From: Deltaproteobacteria bacterium
GTDB lineage: Bacteria; Desulfobacterota; Desulfobacteria; Desulfobacterales; ETH-SRB1
DNA length: 5,468 nt
Direction: 5' to 3'
Assembly: GCA_030262795.1 (NCBI GenBank)
Contig: JAJSZO010000181.1
Coordinates: 1-5,468 of the forward strand
Within the stretch, counting starts at the first letter, position 1, and every line of letters begins with the position of its first letter. Under the pieces are notes generated by a model. It was not told where the DNA came from and searched no databases. It was given only the letters and a program-made list of their open reading frames with translations. Positions 1-4,004 of the stretch are shown here, one piece after another. Position numbers and translations under genes: made by a program.

Positions 1-77
1 CCCCAGGAATGGCAGCCGGGATAACAGAGCATGTCTGGACTTTCAGGGAACTGTTAACAGTAAAAATTTACTACTGA
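1..77 (+). CDS. C-terminal tail of a DDE transposase, IS1-like (partial, 5' end outside window)
   Basis: Reading codons from base 3 gives PGMAAGITEHVWTFRELL, then TVKIYY, and a TGA stop at 75-77. Bases 1-2 (CC) complete a codon that would be Thr if the missing base is A. The string T-P-x-M-x-A-G-[IL]-[TS]-[DE]-H-V-W matches what I recall of the C-terminus of IS1-like transposases, where it follows an 'NFCRIHxxLRV' stretch. The catalytic DDE residues would be upstream, so activity cannot be judged. The gene runs toward the dcw cluster but ends 436 bp before mraZ and is presumably not part of that operon. Only 24 residues are visible, so the family call rests on motif memory and on the adjacent terminal repeat. 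Confidence 0.6.
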   Translation, partial: PGMAAGITEHVWTFRELLTVKIYY

Positions 78-95
78 TTTATAATCAAAGTAGTA
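69..95 (+). repeat. Imperfect hairpin at the transposase stop codon
   Basis: TACTACT (69-75) can pair with AGTAGTA (89-95). Inside this, GAT (76-78) pairs with ATC (84-86) around a TTATA loop, with two unpaired A residues. It spans the transposase stop and the start of the IS terminal repeat. It could affect transcript ends or transposase binding, but there is no U-tract after it, so it is not called a terminator. The left arm is absent at the second repeat copy (202-233). Confidence 0.4.
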
Positions 96-108
96 GCGGG
101 AGAGCACC
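77..108 (+). repeat. 32-bp direct repeat, copy 1 (IS terminal repeat)
   Basis: This segment starts ATTTATAATC and ends GGGAGAGCACC. It is identical over all 32 bases to 202-233, in the same orientation, 125 bp apart start to start. Identity stops sharply on both sides: 76 is G versus A at 201, and 109 is A versus T at 234. Because copy 1 overlaps the transposase stop codon, the most economical reading is that it is the terminal inverted repeat of the IS, with the outer tip at 108. Confidence 0.85.
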
Positions 109-201
109 AGAAAAAGAGCAGCATATTCAAATAGATATCTCTTTTGAACTTGCGTTAAGTGGATAGCCCCCTTCTTCAATTAAAACAACAAACGGCACTC
201 A

Positions 202-233
202 ATTTATAATCAAAGTAGTAGCGGGAGAGCACC
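202..233 (+). repeat. 32-bp direct repeat, copy 2 (solo IS end)
   Basis: This is a perfect copy of 77-108 in the same orientation, but it is not preceded by transposase coding sequence. It is therefore a solo terminal repeat. Possible origins are a second IS copy that lost its body, an IS-mediated deletion, or a small non-autonomous derivative. Its outer tip (ACC at 231-233) lies two bases from the hairpin at 235-281. Confidence 0.8.
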
Positions 234-234
234 T

Positions 235-281
235 AAATTTTAATCCTCAAAATACCCCATGTATTTCTGCGGTTAAAATTT
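235..281. repeat. Long imperfect palindrome (REP-like hairpin candidate)
   Basis: AAATTTTAA (235-243) is perfectly complementary in inverted orientation to TTAAAATTT (273-281). Inside, CC (245-246) pairs with GG (271-272), CA (248-249) with TG (268-269), and AAATAC (250-255) with GTATTT (261-266), around a CCCAT loop. That is about 19 base pairs in 47 nt with only small bulges. No gene overlaps it. It is too far from a T-rich run (301-317) to be a standard intrinsic terminator. Such palindromes between genes are often dispersed repetitive elements, which I infer here. The 30-45 bases after it (TTGAACTTG at 291-299 and a GAAAAAATTTTC palindrome at 299-310) may belong to the same unit. Confidence 0.6.
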
Positions 282-352
282 GCGCCTTCCTTGAACTTGA
301 AAAAATTTTCTATTTTTCGTTCGGGCACGAATCAGACCTTGCCAATTAAGAA

Positions 353-367
353 CCCCACAAAACCCCA
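353..367 (-). promoter_or_regulatory. Candidate second, inverted MraZ-box-like pair
   Basis: The + strand carries AACCCCAC twice with a 10-bp period (351-358 and 361-368). On the minus strand this reads TGGGG, five bases (TTTTG), TGGGG. That is the same TGGGN-N5-TGGGN spacing as the operator at 485-509, in the opposite orientation and about 120 bp upstream. Only two units are present, and no gene facing left lies close enough to be an obvious target. It may be an auxiliary MraZ site or a chance C-rich repeat. Confidence 0.35.
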
Positions 368-385
368 CCTGAAAATTAATTTACC

Positions 386-415
386 TTGACTCATTTAACT
401 TTTATGAATTATTAT
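386..415 (+). promoter_or_regulatory. Candidate sigma70 promoter for the dcw cluster (distal)
   Basis: TTGACT at 386-391 matches five of six bases of the -35 consensus. TATTAT at 410-415 matches five of six of the -10 consensus after an 18-bp spacer. Transcription would start near 422 and give a leader of about 90 nt containing the MraZ operator. The tract is very AT-rich, so chance matches are likely. This is the best-paired candidate upstream of mraZ. Confidence 0.4.
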
Positions 416-445
416 AAAAATAAATTAATTGGGCATATTTATTTC

Positions 446-474
446 TTGACATTTATCAAACAATATAGTTTCAC
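446..474 (+). promoter_or_regulatory. Candidate proximal promoter with a perfect -35 and weak -10
   Basis: TTGACA at 446-451 is a perfect -35 hexamer. At 17 bp spacing the -10 position (469-474, TTTCAC) matches only three of six bases. A better hexamer, TATAGT at 464-469, is only 12 bp away, which is too close. If used, transcription would start near 481, a few bases before the MraZ repeats. That would match the layout known in E. coli, where the operator sits between promoter and mraZ start. Confidence 0.35.
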
Positions 475-484
475 AAAAATATAG

Positions 485-509
485 TGGGAAAAAGTGGGTA
501 TCAATGGTG
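485..509 (+). promoter_or_regulatory. MraZ operator: three TGGGN-type repeats at 10-bp spacing
   Basis: TGGGA (485-489), TGGGT (495-499) and a degenerate TGGTG (505-509) are separated by exactly five bases each (AAAAG and ATCAA). E. coli MraZ is known to bind TGGGN repeats with 5-nt spacers upstream of its own gene, and this array sits 4 bp before the mraZ ATG. The last unit covers GGTGA (506-510), the only Shine-Dalgarno-like sequence before mraZ. Binding here should make mraZ, and probably the whole operon, autoregulated. Spacing and position are seen directly; binding is inferred from the family. Confidence 0.8.
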
Positions 510-513
510 ATTT

Positions 514-960
514 ATGTTCAGGGGAAGCTCCTTTCATACAATTGATTCAAAGGGACGTATAATAATTCCGGCCAGATTCCGTGACATCGTAAAAGCCGGC
601 GGCAGTGACGGAGTAATGGTTACCAGGTTAGATAGAGCCCTTTTTGTTTATACGTTTGATCAATGGAGCAAGATCGAATCCAAAGTTTTGTCAATGGCTG
701 AAACAAGCGAGTATATGCGTCGCTTCAGAAGAGTATTCATAGGGGGCGCCTCTGGTTGTAGTTGTGACAAGCAGGGACGAATACTAATCCCGCCGGTTTT
801 AAGGCAGTATGCGGAGCTTGATAAAGAGGTCGTACTTGTGGGGCAGATAGCTCATTTTGAAATATGGTCCAAGGAAAATTACGAGCAAGAAGTGATGCAG
901 ATGGAAGAAGATATGAAAAAGGAGGCTGTCAGCAACGAAATAGCAAAGTTAGGGCTCTAA
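514..960 (+). CDS. mraZ: Transcriptional regulator MraZ
   Basis: MraZ is the DNA-binding regulator at the head of dcw clusters. It forms a ring-shaped oligomer and binds TGGGN repeats before its own gene. This 148-residue protein has the family length and the expected duplicated AbrB-like fold. The first half begins MFRGSS and carries DSKGR at 11-15 followed by IIIPARFR. The second half has DKQGR at 85-89 followed by ILIPPVLR, then VVLVGQ and FEIWSKENYE. The charged helix at about 124-145 is usual. ATG 514 is chosen because MFRG is the family's normal N-terminus; nearby ATG 504 and GTG 507 are out of frame. Ribosome binding looks weak: GGTGA ends 3 bp before the ATG and overlaps the third operator unit. 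The gene is followed 4 bp later by rsmH, so they are presumably cotranscribed. Confidence 0.95.
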   Translation: MFRGSSFHTIDSKGRIIIPARFRDIVKAGGSDGVMVTRLDRALFVYTFDQWSKIESKVLSMAETSEYMRRFRRVFIGGASGCSCDKQGRILIPPVLRQYAELDKEVVLVGQIAHFEIWSKENYEQEVMQMEEDMKKEAVSNEIAKLGL

Positions 961-964
961 TTCT

Positions 965-1903
965 ATGTCTTACAAACATATCCCTGTAATGTTAAATGAG
1001 GTTGTCCATTACCTTAATTGTAAGCCGGGAAAAGTCTATGCAGATTGTACGCTTGGCGGTTCAGGTCATGCAAGTGCCATCCTGGAAAAGATTGTTCCGA
1101 ACGGAATCCTGATCGGTATGGATCAGGATATAGATGCAATAAAAAACGCAAAAAAAGTTTTAAAACCATACGAGTTAAATACCCATTTCTTTCATGACAA
1201 TTTTATAAATTTCCCGAAAATTCTTTCACAATTAAATATTACTGCTGTAGATGGCATTCTTCTTGATCTTGGAATTTCATTTCATCACCTTGAGTCAAGT
1301 GGACGGGGTTTCAGTTTCAGAAAAAATGAACCGCTTGATATGCGGATGAACATTTTATCAGATATAACGGCTGAGGAGTTGATAAATACGATGGATGAAA
1401 AAAGCCTCGCCGAAATTTTTTATAAGTATGGAGAGGAGCGCCGGTCACGGGAAATAGCACGAAAAATAGTTGCGGTAAGAACGAAAGAAAAAATTAAGTC
1501 CAGCAAGCAGCTTGCAGCAATCGTATGCAGAGCCATTCCGGACAAAATATCATTCCACAGAAGGATTCACCCTGCTACTCGAGTGTTTATGGCGATCAGA
1601 ATAGCTGTTAATAGAGAGCTGGACATACTCAAATTATTCATGGAAACCGCTGTTGACTTGTTGAAGCCTGAAGGCCGGCTTTGCGTATTATCATTTCATT
1701 CTCTCGAAGACAGAATTGTAAAAAAAAAGTTAAAACTTCTCGAAGGCAAGTGTATATGCCCGGTGGGCCTTCCAATATGTGTTTGCAATAAGACAAGGGT
1801 TATACGATTTTTGACCAAAAAAGTTTTGCGGCCGACAAAAGAAGAAGTTGCAGCCAATCCAATGGCAAGAAGCGCAAAACTTAGAGTCGTAGAAAAGTTG
1901 TAA
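965..1903 (+). CDS. rsmH: 16S rRNA (cytosine(1402)-N(4))-methyltransferase RsmH
   Basis: RsmH (MraW) uses S-adenosylmethionine to methylate N4 of C1402 in the P-site region of 16S rRNA, in the cytoplasm. The 312 residues match the usual length. Visible motifs are HIPVMLNEV at 5-13, the SAM-binding DCTLGGSGH at 27-35, GMDQD at 51-55, DGILLDLGIS at 96-105, RGFSF at 114-118, PLDMRM at 123-128, the helical insert with GEERRSREIARKIV at about 156-169, HPATRVFMAIRI at 202-213 and SFHSLEDR at 243-250. Near the C-terminus C263, C265, C272 and C274 form C-x-C-P-x5-C-x-C, a possible metal-binding cluster that I recall from many RsmH proteins. ATG 965 lies 4 bp after the mraZ stop; AGGG at 951-954 is a somewhat distant ribosome-binding candidate. 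A run of nine A residues (1720-1728) encodes part of VKKK. Confidence 0.96.
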   Translation: MSYKHIPVMLNEVVHYLNCKPGKVYADCTLGGSGHASAILEKIVPNGILIGMDQDIDAIKNAKKVLKPYELNTHFFHDNFINFPKILSQLNITAVDGILLDLGISFHHLESSGRGFSFRKNEPLDMRMNILSDITAEELINTMDEKSLAEIFYKYGEERRSREIARKIVAVRTKEKIKSSKQLAAIVCRAIPDKISFHRRIHPATRVFMAIRIAVNRELDILKLFMETAVDLLKPEGRLCVLSFHSLEDRIVKKKLKLLEGKCICPVGLPICVCNKTRVIRFLTKKVLRPTKEEVAANPMARSAKLRVVEKL

Positions 1904-1905
1904 TT

Positions 1906-2202
1906 ATGGCTCGTAAGACCAAAAAAAATGTTCGCAGCACAAAGATAGTGATAATTTGCTTTGTCATTATGGCTGTCTTTATTGCAGAACTTTTAATTTA
2001 TACTTGGAGCAGGGTGCAGTGCATAAACACGGGGTATGAAATTTCGAATGAAAATAACAAAAATCGAAATCTTATAAAACTGCAAAACAAATTAAAGGTT
2101 GAGCTTGCACGCTTGAAATCTCCGGAACGGCTTGCAAAGATCGCAAAAAACCAGCTTGGTTTAAAAACACCGAGACCGGAGCAGATAATTATAATCCCAT
2201 GA
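1906..2202 (+). CDS. ftsL: Cell division protein FtsL
   Basis: FtsL is a small bitopic membrane protein of the divisome. It pairs with FtsB (DivIC) through a periplasmic coiled coil and helps activate FtsW-FtsI. This 98-residue product has a short basic cytoplasmic tail (1-13, MARKTKKNVR start), one hydrophobic segment at about 14-33, and a periplasmic helix rich in Asn, Lys and Leu from about 45 to 72. It ends with the FtsL-type motif SPERLAKIAKNQLGL at 72-86, then P-R-P-E-Q-I-I-I-I-P. Sequence conservation in FtsL is low; the identification rests on this motif, the topology and the position between rsmH and ftsI. The start is 2 bp after the rsmH stop with no strong Shine-Dalgarno sequence, and the stop overlaps ftsI as ATGA (2199-2202). 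Both features suggest coupled translation. An eight-A run occurs at 1921-1928. Confidence 0.88.
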   Translation: MARKTKKNVRSTKIVIICFVIMAVFIAELLIYTWSRVQCINTGYEISNENNKNRNLIKLQNKLKVELARLKSPERLAKIAKNQLGLKTPRPEQIIIIP

Positions 2203-4004
2203 AACCAGTTGGAAAAAAACACATAAAGTTAAGGATAGTTCTGATTGGTTTTATTTTCAGCATTTTTCTATCTGTTATAGGGGCAAGGGCTTTTTATCTT
2301 CAGGTTTTTTGCAGTTCATGGCTGTCAGAAAAAGCAGCAAATCAGTATGAAAAGTCATTAATATTTCAGGGAAAGCGTGGGACAATTTACGATGCAAACC
2401 ACAGAGAAATGGCCTTGACTATAGATGTTGCATCAATTGTTGCATATCCCCCCAATATCGAAGATCCGGAGGTGACCTCCAGGGCTCTTGGTAACACGTT
2501 GAAAATTGACATCAATTCGCTTAAACGGAAGCTCACATCTGACAGATCATTTGTCTGGATTAAGCGCAAGGTCACACCAAAACAACTACAACAAGTAAAA
2601 GTCCTTGATCTCAAAGGTATAGATTTTATATCTGAGCACGAACGCTTTTATCCGAACAAAACTCTTGCGGCGCAGGTGCTTGGATTTTCAGGGATAGACG
2701 GACATGGCCTTGAAGGAATCGAATACTATTATGACTCTTATCTTAAAGGAAGCGCTTGCAAGTCTACGGTTTTAAAAGATGCTTTCAAACGCGGGTTTGA
2801 CACTGAAAAGAATGTGATGTCTGATTGCAGTGGGAACAACCTGATATTAACGATTGATCATAATATCCAGTACCTGACCGAAAGAGCGCTTGAAGAGGCG
2901 ACTGTTAAATTTAATGCCAAATCAGGAATAGCGATCGTAATGTCTCCAAAGACCGGAGCCATGCTGGCAGTGGCGCACTATCCATTTTTCAATCCAAATG
3001 CTTTTAGAAACTTTGATCAAGATTTGTGGAGAAATAGATCAATAACAGATCTGTTTGAGCCCGGTTCAACCATGAAAATCTTCAGCGCATGTGCGGCAAT
3101 AGAATCGGGAAAATGTTCTCCAAACACCATTTTTTTTTGTGAAAACGGTAAATACAAAATAGGTAAAAACGTTGTCAGCGATACTCATTCTCACGGCTGG
3201 TTGTCTCTACAGCAAATTATCAAGTTTTCAAGCAATATCGGCACAATAAAGGTGAGCGAAACAGTAGGGCCGGAATATCTTTATAAAACATTCCGCAATT
3301 TCGGTTTTGGCGAAAAAATGGGAATAGACTGTCCCGGGGAAACATCGGGTGGCTTGTCCCACTATAATAGATGGTCAAAAATTGATGCCGGTACAATATC
3401 TTTTGGACAGGGAGTTGCCGTTTCTGCCCTGCAGCTTATAACTGCGGCTTCAGCGATTGCAAATGATGGTGTCCTTATGGCTCCCTATATTGTTCAGGCC
3501 ATAACGGATCAGAATGGACGTCTTATAAAAAGCTCAGGTCCGCGCATGGTCAGAAGGGTTGTTTCACGAGAGACAGCGCGAACAGTGAAAAAGATGATGA
3601 GTTCTGTAGTTACTAAAGGCGGGACAGGTGTGAATGCTGCCCTGAAAGGTTATTCTGTTTGCGGGAAGACAGGAACTGCCCAGAAAATTGATGAGAAAGG
3701 AACTTACTCGGACGAAAAATACATAGCTTCATTTCTTGGGTTCATTCCTGCCGAGGATCCTGAAATAGTTGTTCTAATAGTTATTGACGAACCCATAGAA
3801 AAGCATTTTGGCAGCATAGTTGCTGCTCCGGCATTCAAAAAGATAGCGCATGAAACTGTAAACTATATGAACATACCGTTAACTGCCAATAAACCATTCA
3901 AAAGATTGGTTGACGCTCGGACCGGCCCGGGAGGAAAAAATGGTGTTTTCAAAGGAATAAATGGAAAAATAAGAACGGTAAGCGGAACCGGGGCAAGAGA
4001 TTGA
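2199..4004 (+). CDS. ftsI: Septal peptidoglycan transpeptidase FtsI (class B penicillin-binding protein 3)
   Basis: FtsI cross-links peptide stems of new septal peptidoglycan in the periplasm, working with the glycosyltransferase FtsW. The 601-residue protein has a basic cytoplasmic tail and a membrane anchor at about 11-33. KRGTIYD at 59-65 follows in the PBP-dimer domain, where the usual D-R-N-G reads D-A-N-H. The transpeptidase domain starts near 215 (NLILTIDHNIQYLTERALEE). All three active-site motifs are intact: S290-T-M-K293 (nucleophile Ser290, within FEPGSTMK), S344-S-N346, and K490-T-G-T493. After the transpeptidase domain (about 555) comes a 45-residue Gly- and Lys-rich tail with no recognisable PASTA repeat. 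Translation is probably coupled to ftsL through the ATGA overlap, since no ribosome-binding site precedes 2199. Codons near 3130-3138 include a nine-T run. Confidence 0.95.
   Translation: MKPVGKKHIKLRIVLIGFIFSIFLSVIGARAFYLQVFCSSWLSEKAANQYEKSLIFQGKRGTIYDANHREMALTIDVASIVAYPPNIEDPEVTSRALGNTLKIDINSLKRKLTSDRSFVWIKRKVTPKQLQQVKVLDLKGIDFISEHERFYPNKTLAAQVLGFSGIDGHGLEGIEYYYDSYLKGSACKSTVLKDAFKRGFDTEKNVMSDCSGNNLILTIDHNIQYLTERALEEATVKFNAKSGIAIVMSPKTGAMLAVAHYPFFNPNAFRNFDQDLWRNRSITDLFEPGSTMKIFSACAAIESGKCSPNTIFFCENGKYKIGKNVVSDTHSHGWLSLQQIIKFSSNIGTIKVSETVGPEYLYKTFRNFGFGEKMGIDCPGETSGGLSHYNRWSKIDAGTISFGQGVAVSALQLITAASAIANDGVLMAPYIVQAITDQNGRLIKSSGPRMVRRVVSRETARTVKKMMSSVVTKGGTGVNAALKGYSVCGKTGTAQKIDEKGTYSDEKYIASFLGFIPAEDPEIVVLIVIDEPIEKHFGSIVAAPAFKKIAHETVNYMNIPLTANKPFKRLVDARTGPGGKNGVFKGINGKIRTVSGTGARD

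Larger units (their letters stand above)
1..108 (+). mobile_element. Right-hand end of an IS1-like insertion sequence (partial)
   Basis: The window opens inside an insertion sequence. It contains the last codons of a transposase and, starting at its stop codon, a 32-bp terminal repeat ending in ...GAGAGCACC at base 108. Read on the minus strand from 108 inwards, the end starts GGTGCTCTCC and continues into CTACTACTTTGATTATA. This resembles the IS1 terminal repeat as I remember it (GGTGATGCTG, then AACTTACTGATT). A terminal repeat a few bases after the transposase stop is usual for such elements. The left end lies outside the window, so the other inverted repeat and any target duplication cannot be checked. 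Assignment to the IS1 family is inference. Confidence 0.6.
78..513. other. Non-coding region between the IS transposase and mraZ
   Basis: No convincing gene is visible in these 436 bases on either strand. The region holds two copies of the IS-end repeat (77-108, 202-233), a hairpin element (235-281), a 10-bp-period AACCCCAC doublet (351-368), an AT-rich promoter tract (about 369-484) and the MraZ operator (485-509). The 93 bases between the two repeat copies (109-201) show no recognisable structure. They contain only short open stretches: frame 2 on the + strand is open from 2 to a TAG at 164-166, and 23 minus-strand codons run from 198 to a stop at 127-129. Confidence 0.7.

Noticed and set aside
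96..108. tRNA-like D-arm, since GGGAGAGCACC resembles tRNA-Ala
   Set aside because: No acceptor stem, anticodon arm or T-arm follows either copy of the repeat; the match is about 11 bases.
2..166. Open + strand stretch of 54 codons in frame 2 through the IS end
   Set aside because: It has no start or family resemblance, conflicts with the recognisable transposase frame, and crosses the IS terminal repeat.
127..198. Minus-strand GTG-initiated stretch of 23 codons (includes EEGGYPLNASSKEI)
   Set aside because: It looks protein-like but is too short to assign, with a stop codon immediately upstream and no ribosome-binding site. It could be a gene fragment; I cannot support it.
77..233. The two 32-bp repeats as a minimal CRISPR array
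   Set aside because: Only two units, a 93-bp interval that is far longer than a spacer, no cas genes in view, and a better explanation as IS ends because copy 1 overlaps a transposase stop codon.
235..317. Hairpin plus T-rich tract as an intrinsic terminator for the IS transposase
   Set aside because: The T-rich sequence begins about 24 bases after the stem rather than directly, and the loop and stem are unusual for a terminator.
373..430. Repeated AAATTAATT palindromes (373-381 and 422-430) as regulator sites
   Set aside because: The tract is so AT-rich that such matches are expected by chance.
430..434. Extra single TGGGC unit upstream of the MraZ operator
   Set aside because: No partner at 10-bp spacing in either direction, so it does not form an array.
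1998..2222. Minus-strand open frame opposite ftsL
   Set aside because: Shadow of the ftsL and ftsI coding region; no known motif. The same applies to minus-strand frames at 2387-2614, 3863-4102 and 5155-5385.
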